DNA of 20,866 nt, taken from contig CAZIPT010000032.1 in assembly GCA_964541375.1 (NCBI GenBank), positions 1 through 20,866 on the forward strand, in the 5' to 3' direction. The position numbers and the translations under genes were made by a program. The stretch is from JBAXEO01 sp964541375. Lineage in GTDB: Bacteria > Actinomycetota > Coriobacteriia > Anaerosomatales > JAAXUF01. Position 1 is the first letter of the stretch, and every line of letters starts with the position of its first letter. The notes under the pieces were generated by a model. That model saw only the letters and a list, made by a program, of their open reading frames with translations. It did not search any database and was not told where the DNA came from. Shown in pieces: positions 7,682-16,408 of the stretch.

Positions 7682-7685
<4 letters not shown>
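6297..7685 (+). CDS. M20-family zinc metallopeptidase (dipeptidase/deacylase type)
   Basis: 462 residues, cytoplasmic, no signal peptide. The metal-binding set of the M20 family is visible: H98 in SHYDVVPA, bridging D131 in YGRGAGDTKSN, the E162-E163 pair in FEGQEEVGSG, a following Asp in IIADMGS, and H427 in IHGPNE. The M20 dimerisation domain sits between roughly 205 and 330. Such enzymes hydrolyse dipeptides or N-acyl amino acids using two zinc or cobalt ions. Its stop codon overlaps the GTG start of the AbgT transporter, so peptidase and importer are coupled; a substrate such as an acyl- or aryl-amino acid conjugate or small peptide is likely. A weak CGGAG precedes the ATG. Confidence 0.9.
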
Positions 7686-9349
<1,664 letters not shown>

Positions 9350-9368
9350 AGGCGGGGTCGAAGCAGGG

Positions 9369-9392
9369 GACGCAAGCCGCGTGACGTGCGTC
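9369..9392 (+). terminator. Weak hairpin after the AbgT gene
   Basis: GACGCA (9369-9374) pairs with TGCGTC (9387-9392) across a 12-base loop, 20 bases after the stop. There is no T-run, so intrinsic termination is doubtful. Confidence 0.2.
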
Positions 9393-9427
9393 AGATACTC
9401 GCCACACGCGATGACACGTCGGCCTGC

Positions 9428-9456
9428 GTGACCCCCGCGCCCTTCTCGGCGATAAT
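9428..9456 (+). promoter_or_regulatory. Candidate purB promoter
   Basis: GTGACC (9428-9433, 4/6 match to -35) and GATAAT (9451-9456, 5/6 match to -10) are separated by 17 bases. The predicted start near 9463 gives a leader of about 90 bases that begins with a strong hairpin. Confidence 0.5.
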
Positions 9457-9460
9457 CAGC

Positions 9461-9485
9461 GTGAAGCGGGCTCAGGCCGCTTCAC
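9461..9485 (+). promoter_or_regulatory. Perfect 9-bp hairpin in the purB leader
   Basis: GTGAAGCGG (9461-9469) is complementary to CCGCTTCAC (9477-9485) across the seven-base loop GCTCAGG. It lies at the predicted 5' end of the purB transcript, so it may stabilise the mRNA or be an operator. It has no T-tract, and I do not see the conserved purine-riboswitch core. Confidence 0.4.
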
Positions 9486-9554
9486 TCGACACGTCTGGAG
9501 CGGGCTCTGCCGCTCACGCGCCCGCCCCGTCTTCTCGCTGAAAGGCCCGGCCTC

Positions 9555-10898
9555 ATGATCCCTCGCTACTCCCTTCCTGACATGGCCCACATCTGGGAGC
9601 TCGAGAACAAGTTTGCGATCTGGCAGGAGATCGAGGTGCTCGCATGCGAGGCGCAGGCCGAGCTGGGGCAGGCCGGAATCACTGCCGAGGAGGCCGCGCA
9701 CATCCGCGCGACCGCAGCGTTCGAGGTCGAGCGCATCGACGAGATCGAGCGCGTCACCAACCACGACGTCATCGCGTTTCTCACCAACATGGCCGAGCAC
9801 ATTGACGCCGGCATCGAGGCAGGGCAGCCGAAGCCGAGCCGCTGGGTGCATTACGGCATGACCAGCTCCGACCTGGGCGATACGGCGCTGTGCCTGCAGT
9901 TGACGCAGGCGTTCGACATCGTCTTGTCAGACGTCCGTCGCATCGGCGCGATCTGCAAGCGCCGTGCGCTCGAGACGCGCGAGATGCTCTGCGTCGGCCG
10001 CACCCACGGCATTCACGCCGAGCCGATGACCATGGGCATGAAGTTCGGCCGCTGGGCGTTCTCGATGAAGCGGGCCGAGACCCGCCTGCTCGCCGCGCGC
10101 AAGATGATCGCAGTCGGCGCGATCTCCGGCGCTGTTGGCAGCTACTCCAACATCGATCCGTTCGTCGAGACCTATGTCTGTGAGAGGCTCGGCCTGACTC
10201 CCGAGCCCATGTCCACGCAGGTCATTCCCCGTGATCGCCACGCTCAGTGCCTCGCGGCGCTCGCGGTCACCGCCGCCACGGCCGAGGAGATCGCCACCGA
10301 GATCCGCGCCCTGCAGAAGAGCGACACCCTCGAAGCTGAGGAGCCGTTCGCCAAGGGCCAGAAGGGTTCCTCGGCGATGCCCCACAAGCGCAACCCCATC
10401 ACCGCCGAGCGCGTCTGCGGCCTGGCGCGCGTCATCAAGGCGAACGCGCAGGTGGGCTTCGACAATGTGGCGCTGTGGCACGAGCGCGACATCAGCCACA
10501 GCTCGGCGGAGCGCGTCGTGCTGGCGGACTCGACCATCGCTCTCGACTACATCCTGGGCAAGCTCGAGTGGATACTCGATGGGTTGGTGCTCTACCCGCA
10601 GCGGATGAAAGCGAACCTCGAGTCCACGCGCGGACTCATCTACAGCTCCCGCGTTCTGCTGACGTTGGTCGACACCGGCATCACACGCGAGGACGCGTAC
10701 GCGATCGTTCAGCGCAATGCAATGGTCGTCTGGGACGACATCCAGCAGGCTCGCGACGGAGCCACCTACCGAGAGCTGCTCGCGGCCGACCCGGAGTGCA
10801 CGCTCACCGCCGATCAGCTCGACGAGGTGTTCGACCCTCGGGCGTTCCTTGCTCGCTCGGGAGTGCTGTTCGATCGCGTTGATGCTCTGGAATTCTAG
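9555..10898 (+). CDS. purB: Adenylosuccinate lyase
   Basis: 447 residues, normal for the family. The enzyme releases fumarate from SAICAR and from adenylosuccinate in de novo purine synthesis and works as a cytoplasmic homotetramer. The fumarase/aspartase superfamily signature is clear: GSSAMPHKRNP at about 271-281, with the catalytic flexible-loop serine (S272/S273). Also visible are TNHDV (H70), HYGMTSSDLGDT (99-110) and GRTHGIHAEP (148-157, H151). The ATG at 9555 has a modest GAAAGG upstream. A candidate promoter and hairpin lie in the leader. The Ala-rich hypothetical gene follows after 32 bases and probably shares the transcript. No other pur genes are in the window. Confidence 0.97.
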   Translation: MIPRYSLPDMAHIWELENKFAIWQEIEVLACEAQAELGQAGITAEEAAHIRATAAFEVERIDEIERVTNHDVIAFLTNMAEHIDAGIEAGQPKPSRWVHYGMTSSDLGDTALCLQLTQAFDIVLSDVRRIGAICKRRALETREMLCVGRTHGIHAEPMTMGMKFGRWAFSMKRAETRLLAARKMIAVGAISGAVGSYSNIDPFVETYVCERLGLTPEPMSTQVIPRDRHAQCLAALAVTAATAEEIATEIRALQKSDTLEAEEPFAKGQKGSSAMPHKRNPITAERVCGLARVIKANAQVGFDNVALWHERDISHSSAERVVLADSTIALDYILGKLEWILDGLVLYPQRMKANLESTRGLIYSSRVLLTLVDTGITREDAYAIVQRNAMVVWDDIQQARDGATYRELLAADPECTLTADQLDEVFDPRAFLARSGVLFDRVDALEF

Positions 10899-10930
10899 GC
10901 AGGTCCGACCGATCCAGGAGGAGAGCGATC

Positions 10931-11506
10931 ATGACTGACGAGACTCCCACCCCCGACCCGATCCCGACCGCCCAACCGTCCGCCGACTCCAACCCAGACG
11001 CCGGCAGCGCCGCACAGAACACCGGCACGGGCGACGCGTGGAATGAGGTCGTGGCCCGCATGGGCGATTTGGGCCAGGCCCTCTCGGCATGGGCGAAGTC
11101 GGCCGCGGACGACCCGGCGAACAAGGCGCGCCTGGACTCCGTTCGCTCCGGCGTCGACGAGATGGCCCGCCAGGCGGGCGACGCGTTTGGAAAGGTGGCG
11201 TCGACCGATTTCGGTCAGCAGGTCTCGCAGGGCGCACAGCAAGCCGGCGACGCGATCGGTGGCGCTGCGCAGCAGGTTTCCGACGCGGCTGCTCCGCACG
11301 TGGCGACCGCGCTAAGCGGGCTCGCCGGATTCTTCGGTTCCGCCGCAGCCAAGATGGATGAGGCCGTCAATCGCGACCGGTCCGCCGACAAGTCCGCCGA
11401 CAAGGACGCCACTCCGGCTCCCCCCGTTCCGGTCGAGGCACCCGTCACAGAGCCGTCCACGGAGCCGCCCTCGCAGCCGACTGTCGGCCCGGATAGCGAA
11501 AGCTAA
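10931..11506 (+). CDS. Ala/Gln-rich hypothetical protein
   Basis: 191 residues of low complexity, and not recognised as a named family. Residues 1-35 are Pro/Thr/Asp-rich. The region from about 36 to 135 is Ala-, Gln- and Gly-rich and likely forms amphipathic helices, with repeated QQxGDAIGGAAQQV-like pieces. The tail from about 140 is Ser/Lys/Asp- then Pro/Glu-rich and probably disordered. There is no signal peptide or clear membrane helix; a short hydrophobic stretch (TALSGLAGFFGSAA) lies near 126-139. The middle resembles apolipoprotein-like or LEA-like helical proteins, but that is only composition. A very strong site (AGGAGGAGAG) precedes ATG, suggesting substantial expression, probably on the purB transcript. 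Confidence 0.75.
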   Translation: MTDETPTPDPIPTAQPSADSNPDAGSAAQNTGTGDAWNEVVARMGDLGQALSAWAKSAADDPANKARLDSVRSGVDEMARQAGDAFGKVASTDFGQQVSQGAQQAGDAIGGAAQQVSDAAAPHVATALSGLAGFFGSAAAKMDEAVNRDRSADKSADKDATPAPPVPVEAPVTEPSTEPPSQPTVGPDSES

Positions 11507-11527
11507 TCCCCAGCTCTTTCCAGTTTG

Positions 11528-11543
11528 TGTGATAAGCGTCACA
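11528..11543 (+). promoter_or_regulatory. CRP-type palindrome TGTGA-N6-TCACA
   Basis: TGTGATAAGCGTCACA matches both half-sites of the CRP/Crp-family consensus exactly. It lies 21 bases after the hypothetical gene's stop and 120 bases before the methyltransferase start, so it is well placed to regulate the downstream genes. It is not an FNR site (TTGAT-N4-ATCAA). No CRP-family gene is in the window. Confidence 0.6.
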
Positions 11544-11546
11544 ATT

Positions 11547-11573
11547 GGCTGCACGGAGCGTCTGCGTGCAGCC
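11547..11573 (+). terminator. Perfect 9-bp hairpin next to the CRP-type site
   Basis: GGCTGCACG (11547-11555) pairs exactly with CGTGCAGCC (11565-11573) across a nine-base loop. It starts three bases after the CRP-type palindrome. It could end the purB transcript, but no T-run follows, so it may instead be a leader element or a second operator. Confidence 0.4.
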
Positions 11574-11663
11574 TCTAGTACGCGGCAAACCGAGCGCCCT
11601 GATCTGAACCAGCAGTCGCAGTAGTAGTCGAACCACTAGTCGTAGCAAAAGGGGATAGCTCAA

Positions 11664-12443
11664 GTGACGGATGTATGTTCCGACATCCCAAGCGCGGGTG
11701 TCGACGGCTTCTGGGACATGTACAGCCGAGTCTATGACTCCGTCTACCAGCTCATGCCGTACCGCAAGCTGCTTTGGGACACGTATCAGGCGCTCGAACT
11801 TGAGCCTGGTATGCGCGTCCTAGACGCCGGCTGCGGAACCGGGAACTTCGAGCATTTCCTCCACCAGAAGAACCCTCCCCGCGTGCGCATCGACGCCATC
11901 GACTTCTCGGCTGCGATGCTCGACGTCGCGTCCAGAAAGAACGCCGCCCTCGACAACGTCGAGTTTGCGCGAGGCGACTTGGGCGCCCGGCTTCCGTACG
12001 ACGACGCCACATTCGACCGAATCCTCAGCATCAACGTGCTGTACGCACTGCCTGACCCCGATGCCACACTTCGCGAGTTGCTGCGCGTGCTCAAGCCCGG
12101 CGGTCTCATCGTGCTGACCAGTCCGGCTCCGGAGTTTGCGGTCACTGCGCTCGTCGTGGACCACTTCAAGCGCGTCAGGAACATCTGGGGCGCGTGGCGC
12201 AAGGCGTCGACCGTAGTGACCAGTGTTGGAATCTTCGCGGTGAGCGGCATCGCCCAGTGGGCGCTCAACAACTTCGTGATCAATCGCCGAGAGGCCCAGG
12301 GCGCGTATCACTCGCTCGACTCAACCGAGCTCAGCGAGTTGCTCAGACGATGCATCCCCGACGGGGTGGGTGAGTTCGCCGTGGGTCGCGCACTCGCCGA
12401 GCAGAACATCTTTGCCACCGCGGTCAAGACCGCCGCAGCCTAG
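11664..12443 (+). CDS. Class I SAM-dependent methyltransferase
   Basis: 259 residues. The SAM-binding motif I is VLDAGCGTGN at 52-61; the acidic motif II is DAIDFSAAMLDVA; the motif III region is LPYDDATFDRILSINVLYALPD; and a post-motif LLRVLKPGGLIVLTSP completes a Rossmann-type Methyltransf_11/25 domain. The C-terminal 90 residues are more hydrophobic (TVVTSVGIFAVSGIAQWAL) and may bind a lipid-like substrate or touch the membrane. The GTG start at 11664 has AGGGGA about nine bases upstream. The acyltransferase gene begins 36 bases after the stop, so the two likely form an operon behind the CRP-type site. Methylation of the acyltransferase product is possible but only inferred from position. 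Confidence 0.88.
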   Translation: MTDVCSDIPSAGVDGFWDMYSRVYDSVYQLMPYRKLLWDTYQALELEPGMRVLDAGCGTGNFEHFLHQKNPPRVRIDAIDFSAAMLDVASRKNAALDNVEFARGDLGARLPYDDATFDRILSINVLYALPDPDATLRELLRVLKPGGLIVLTSPAPEFAVTALVVDHFKRVRNIWGAWRKASTVVTSVGIFAVSGIAQWALNNFVINRREAQGAYHSLDSTELSELLRRCIPDGVGEFAVGRALAEQNIFATAVKTAAA

Positions 12444-12478
12444 GAGAAGCAGCCCATACCGACTAGTTAGGTGGACAG

Positions 12479-13051
12479 ATGCGGCCGATAGTATGCGAGA
12501 CCCCCGAGCAGGTCCGTATGGCGCAGGCCCTGAGGTATGACGTCTTCTGTCTCGAGAAGGAGTGGATCGATCCAGCGAGCTGCGACAACGGCGTCGAGAT
12601 TGACGAGTACGATGAGCTGGCTGTCCACTTTCTCGTGCTCGAAGACGACAGCGACGCGGCGCTCGGCACCTGCCGTCTTCTCCTCGGCTCGCACCTGACG
12701 CTTCCCGCAGCAGGATTCCTCGATCTGGCGTCTCTCGGCCTGCAGCCGGCGCAGGCGTGCGAGGTTTCTCGGCTGGCGTCGGTTCGCTCGGCACGATCGC
12801 ACAGCCTCGAAGTCTTCCTGGGCCTGATGGAGGCGATGGCGACCTGGGGCGCCGGATCCGACATCAAGGTGCTGTTGTCCGTTGCCGACGTGCCCCTGCA
12901 CCGGCTGATGTCTCGCATCGGAATGCCGTTCTTGGCCGTCGGCGATCCCGTCGAGTACCTCGGCTCGGAGTGCATTCCTTCGGCAATCGACGTTGCCGGC
13001 ACCGGGGAACTGATGGCCCGCGTTCGAGAATCACGGCTCGACGCGGTCTGA
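12479..13051 (+). CDS. LuxI/FeeM-fold N-acyltransferase (autoinducer-synthase-like)
   Basis: 190 residues, the length of acyl-homoserine-lactone synthases and N-acyl amino acid synthases. All eight residues conserved in LuxI-type synthases can be placed: R19 and F23 (RYDVF), W29 (EKEWID), D42 and D45 (EIDEYDE), R66 (GTCRLL), and E95 and R98 (EVSRLA). The spacings nearly equal those of EsaI as I recall them. The fold transfers an acyl chain from acyl-ACP or acyl-CoA to the amine of SAM or of an amino acid. A FeeM-like or exosortase-associated acyltransferase is the main alternative. ATG at 12479 follows AGGTGG. It sits 36 bases after the methyltransferase and 98 bases before the HD-GYP receptor, all on one strand. 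The product cannot be read from the sequence. Confidence 0.82.
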   Translation: MRPIVCETPEQVRMAQALRYDVFCLEKEWIDPASCDNGVEIDEYDELAVHFLVLEDDSDAALGTCRLLLGSHLTLPAAGFLDLASLGLQPAQACEVSRLASVRSARSHSLEVFLGLMEAMATWGAGSDIKVLLSVADVPLHRLMSRIGMPFLAVGDPVEYLGSECIPSAIDVAGTGELMARVRESRLDAV

Positions 13052-13149
13052 GCTCCCGGCATTTCAGTACGAAGTAGCGGTCAAGCGCCGCGCGTAGTGG
13101 GCCGATAACACCCTAGTCAGCACGCTCAACAGGGGATGGGCCCAATATT

Positions 13150-15642
13150 TTGGACACCGCTCGTCTAGTGAGTCTGTACGTTGTCGGACTCGCCAACATA
13201 GGCCTCGCGGTCACCGTGTTCATGCGCAACCGCCGCAACCCGGCCAACCGCGCCTTCGCGGCTGCCGTCTTCACCATCGTCTTGTGGCTGACCCTCGCGT
13301 TCATGTCGGATCAACCTGACTTCTCGGCGTGGGCGCTCGCCCTCAACAGGATGGCCTTCGGGGCCGGAATCGCGATGGGCGTCTTCCTGCTCTATTTCTG
13401 CCTCGTCTTTCCCACACAGAAGGGATACCTGCGCACCGGCTGGTGGCTTTTCCTGTTCGGGGGAGGAGTCATCGCGCTTCTTGCTGCGGGGACACCCTTC
13501 GTCGTGGCCGACGTGCAGTACCAGAGCTGGGGCACCAATGTGGTCCCCGGGCCACTGCTGGCGGTCGAGGCGCTGTGGCTGGTCGTCGGCCTGACGGCAA
13601 TCGTCAAGGTGCTGCTCACCAAGATCGGAAAGGCCGAGGGGCGCGAGCGCGCCCAGCTCAAGTACATGTTGCTGGGGTTGGTGCTCTTCTCCGTCACCTC
13701 GGTCACGTTCGGCCTGATCAATCCGATGTTCACCGGCAGCTACGAGTTCTCGTCGCTGAACACGTTCGCATCGCTCTTCCTTGTCGGCTTCACCGCCTAC
13801 GCGATGATCAAGCACCGCTTCCTCGACATCCGCATGGTCGTGATGCGCGGCGCCGTGTATACCGCGCTCGTCGCGGGGGTGGGCGCGATTCTGGTGGCTG
13901 TCGCCGTGGCTGCCCGGCAGGACCTCACGGCGTCTCTCGGCATTCACGCCGAGTACCTGTTCGTGCTGACCACAACCGTGGCGGTCTTTGCCTTCCAGCC
14001 GTTGCGGCGGAGCCTTGAAGGCGTCAGCGACCGCATCTTCTACCGCAGGACCTACGACCCGCAGGTGCTGCTGACCCACCTGGGCTCGGCGATGGCGTCG
14101 ATCATCGACATCGACGAACTCGCGCAGGTCCTCGCCGACGAGCTAGCGGCCGGGATGAAGCTCACCGTCGCAATTGTGGCGTTCAAGCACGGTGAGCGCT
14201 TCGAGGCCCTGGGATCGGCCGGCCCGGTGGACGACAGCGACGAGATCGAATCGATGATGGCCGGGGACTACAGCCGCGTTCTCTTCGCAGATGACCCCTC
14301 GACCGACCGCGAAACCGCCAGCCGCCTCGCGGCCCAACAGATCCGTGTGCTTGTCCCGCTCAAGAGCGAGGGCGATCTCGCGGGTTTCATCCTGCTCGGC
14401 GCCAAGCAGTCCGGCGAGATGTTCAGCTCCCAAGACGCGATGTTCCTCGAGATCCTGCGGGCCGAGGCGGCCGTCTCGCTCAAGAAGGCGATTCTGCTCG
14501 ACGAGCGCAACCAACGCGTCCGCGAGCTTTCCGCGCTCAACACGCTTGCATGGGCTCTCGGCCGCGACACCCACTTCGACGCCGTGCTCAACCGTGCGCT
14601 CAACAAGGTCATGCAGGTCACGGATGCCGAAGCGGGCTCCATCATGCTGCTCGATCCAGACGGGCGCGCACTGTCGATCGAGGCGTCCAAGGGCTTGAGC
14701 GACGACGTCGTCTCCAAGACGCATGTCCGTCTCGGCGAGGGCATCGCCGGGTGGGTCGCGGAGCACCGCAAGCCACTCATTCTGGTTGACGCGCAGGACT
14801 CGGGGTTTGGCGCCGAGCTGGAACGGCAGGGTCTGCGCGCGGCGCTCTGTGTGCCGCTCGTGGTCAAGGGCGCGGTCATCGGAGTGCTCAACGTGAGCAA
14901 GGCCGAGTCGGACGAAGCGTTCAGCCGGGAGAACCTCAAGATCGTCGCCTCGTTCGCCGGGCAGCTGGCTGTGGCGATAGAGAACGCCCGCCTCTACGTC
15001 GACCTCGAGAACACTTTCCTTGGCACCATCGGTGCGCTCGCCGCCGCCGTGGACGCCAAGGACCCGTATACGTACGGCCACTCGAACGAAGTCACCGAGT
15101 ACACACTGGCGATCGCAGAGGGGCTCCACCTGTCCGACGCGGAGAAGGAGACTCTTCGAATCGCCGCGCTCCTCCACGACATCGGCAAGATCGGAATCGA
15201 CAGCAGCATCCTCAACAAGCCCGGCAAGTTGACCGCCGAGGAGTTCGACGCGATTCGCAGCCATCCGGACATCGCCGCCAACATCCTCGGGTCGCTCGAC
15301 TTCTTGCGTGAGGTCGTTCCGCTCGTGCATCACCATCACGAGCACTGGGACGGCGGGGGGTACCCAACGGGCCTCTCGGGGGAATCGATTCCGCGTGGAG
15401 CCCGCATCATCTCGGTCGCCGATGCGTTCAATGCGATGACCTCGGATCGTCCATACCGCGCACCACTGTCGCGAGAAGAGGCGGTCCGCGAGCTCCACGA
15501 GAACTCAGGAAACCAGTTCGACCCCGAAATCGTGACCGCGTTCATCGGTGTGCTCGTCAGCACGGGGGCGGTCTCCCCAGAAGCTGCCGAGCCCCCTGGA
15601 CCACCTGCACTGAGAATCGTGTCCGAAAGACGCCCCGCCTAA
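13150..15642 (+). CDS. Membrane receptor with 7TM-type sensor, two GAF-like domains and HD-GYP output
   Basis: 830 residues. The N-terminal part (about 1-235) has seven hydrophobic helices of the type found before many histidine kinases (HisKA_7TM). Two more follow (about 236-260 and 270-290), ending in the family-like AFQPLRRSLEGVSDRIFYRR. A weak GAF-like region (about 305-460) and a clearer GAF domain (about 475-620; GSIMLLD, LGEGIAGWVAEH, ALCVPLVVKGAVIGVLNV) precede a short helical linker. The HD-GYP domain (about 630-805) has H676-D677 in LLHDIGKIGID, HHHHEHWDGGGYP with G737-Y738-P739, and ADAFNAMTSDRPYR. HD-GYP enzymes degrade cyclic di-GMP. The motifs look intact, so activity is likely. 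The start is TTG at 13150 with a distant AGGGGA, so it is less certain; the coding frame itself is clear. Confidence 0.9.
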   Translation: MDTARLVSLYVVGLANIGLAVTVFMRNRRNPANRAFAAAVFTIVLWLTLAFMSDQPDFSAWALALNRMAFGAGIAMGVFLLYFCLVFPTQKGYLRTGWWLFLFGGGVIALLAAGTPFVVADVQYQSWGTNVVPGPLLAVEALWLVVGLTAIVKVLLTKIGKAEGRERAQLKYMLLGLVLFSVTSVTFGLINPMFTGSYEFSSLNTFASLFLVGFTAYAMIKHRFLDIRMVVMRGAVYTALVAGVGAILVAVAVAARQDLTASLGIHAEYLFVLTTTVAVFAFQPLRRSLEGVSDRIFYRRTYDPQVLLTHLGSAMASIIDIDELAQVLADELAAGMKLTVAIVAFKHGERFEALGSAGPVDDSDEIESMMAGDYSRVLFADDPSTDRETASRLAAQQIRVLVPLKSEGDLAGFILLGAKQSGEMFSSQDAMFLEILRAEAAVSLKKAILLDERNQRVRELSALNTLAWALGRDTHFDAVLNRALNKVMQVTDAEAGSIMLLDPDGRALSIEASKGLSDDVVSKTHVRLGEGIAGWVAEHRKPLILVDAQDSGFGAELERQGLRAALCVPLVVKGAVIGVLNVSKAESDEAFSRENLKIVASFAGQLAVAIENARLYVDLENTFLGTIGALAAAVDAKDPYTYGHSNEVTEYTLAIAEGLHLSDAEKETLRIAALLHDIGKIGIDSSILNKPGKLTAEEFDAIRSHPDIAANILGSLDFLREVVPLVHHHHEHWDGGGYPTGLSGESIPRGARIISVADAFNAMTSDRPYRAPLSREEAVRELHENSGNQFDPEIVTAFIGVLVSTGAVSPEAAEPPGPPALRIVSERRPA

Positions 15643-15831
15643 GGTTGTAGCTCCACCGTCCGCTCCCGGCCTGGAGATCCCTTCTGGCCGGGTGAACCGG
15701 ACCCGTCAACGCGACAAGAGCGATGGCGGGTCCGGTCCGGTACTTCTCGGCGACGAATTGCCCGCCAGTGCCCCGCGCGAGTAGTAGACTATCCACGGGG
15801 CGCGTTACTCGCAAAGAGGGTTGGAGAGCGC
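15643..15831. other. Intergenic region with hairpins before the lipoprotein gene
   Basis: 189 bases holding three inverted repeats and no gene. CCCGGCC/GGCCGGG occurs at 15665-15671 and 15686-15692. CCGGACCCG/CGGGTCCGG occurs at 15697-15705 and 15727-15735, nine perfect pairs with a 21-base loop. GCGAGTA/TACTCGC occurs at 15777-15783 and 15806-15812, just before the lipoprotein ribosome site. The first two may end the HD-GYP transcript, although no T-run follows. The third could be an operator or leader hairpin for the lipoprotein gene. Confidence 0.4.
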
Positions 15832-16365
15832 ATGATCCGGCGGATTCTCACGGGGCTCGTCTTGCTGGCAGGTTCCCTTGCGCTCACGGGCTGCATCGTC
15901 ATTTCCGGCACGTCTCCCGCGGCTTCGTCCTCTGTCTCGGCCGCTCCCGCACCGAAAGCCGTTGCGTCGAAACCCGTGACTCACGGCGTCGTGGGCGAGA
16001 AGCTGAAAGTCGGGCCGTGGACCGTCACCGTCGAGCAAGCGCAGCGAACCGCCGAGAAGGTGGGCGGGGTCAAGCCTGCGGCGGGCCGCCAGTTCCTGGT
16101 GGTCGATATCGGATTCGAGAACAAGGGTACCGACGCTCTTGAGGTGCGAGCCCAGGACTTCGAGCTGACCGATTCGAGGGGCGCGGTCGTGCCCCTCGCA
16201 AAGATGTCCAAACCTGCGTTCAACGCAAGTTCGATGAGGCCGCTGCTTCCGCAGTTCGGGACCAGCACCGCACTGGTTTTCGAGATCCCCAAGGGCTGGG
16301 GCAGCTACACGCTGGCGTTCACACCAGGCCCAAAGAAGATTCGGATGGAGTGGCGGGTCCCCTAG
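15832..16365 (+). CDS. Secreted lipoprotein with DUF4352-like (TRF2-like Ig) domain
   Basis: 177 residues. The signal peptide has RR at 3-4, a hydrophobic core and a lipobox LTGC at 18-21, so Cys21 should be lipidated and the protein anchored outside the membrane. A Ser/Ala/Pro-rich linker (about 27-45) leads to a beta-rich domain (about 50-177) with VGPWTVTVEQAQRT, RQFLVVDIGFENKGTDAL and DFELTDSRGAVV. This is the pattern of DUF4352 domains, an immunoglobulin-like fold common in Gram-positive lipoproteins and of unknown ligand. The ATG has GGAGAG upstream. It converges with the cytochrome gene, whose stop is 43 bases away, so it is not part of that operon. Confidence 0.85.
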   Translation: MIRRILTGLVLLAGSLALTGCIVISGTSPAASSSVSAAPAPKAVASKPVTHGVVGEKLKVGPWTVTVEQAQRTAEKVGGVKPAAGRQFLVVDIGFENKGTDALEVRAQDFELTDSRGAVVPLAKMSKPAFNASSMRPLLPQFGTSTALVFEIPKGWGSYTLAFTPGPKKIRMEWRVP

Positions 16366-16408
16366 ACGGCACCCCCGGGTCTTCTCGGCTGTCGTCCCAT
16401 TCGAAGCG

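Noticed and set aside
9350..9554. Purine riboswitch before purB
   Set aside because: The hairpin is a single stem-loop; the three-way-junction core and conserved loop bases of purine riboswitches are not seen.
13136..13168. ATG at 13136 as the HD-GYP start
   Set aside because: That frame meets a stop within 11 codons and is not the receptor frame.
14143..15498. 451-codon minus-strand frame opposite the HD-GYP gene
   Set aside because: Antisense to intact GAF and HD-GYP motifs; its Arg/Glu/His-rich composition is typical of a shadow frame.
16366..16408. Bidirectional terminator between the converging lipoprotein and cytochrome genes
   Set aside because: Only a weak imperfect stem (GACGGCA/TGTCGTC) without a T-run on either strand; support is too thin.
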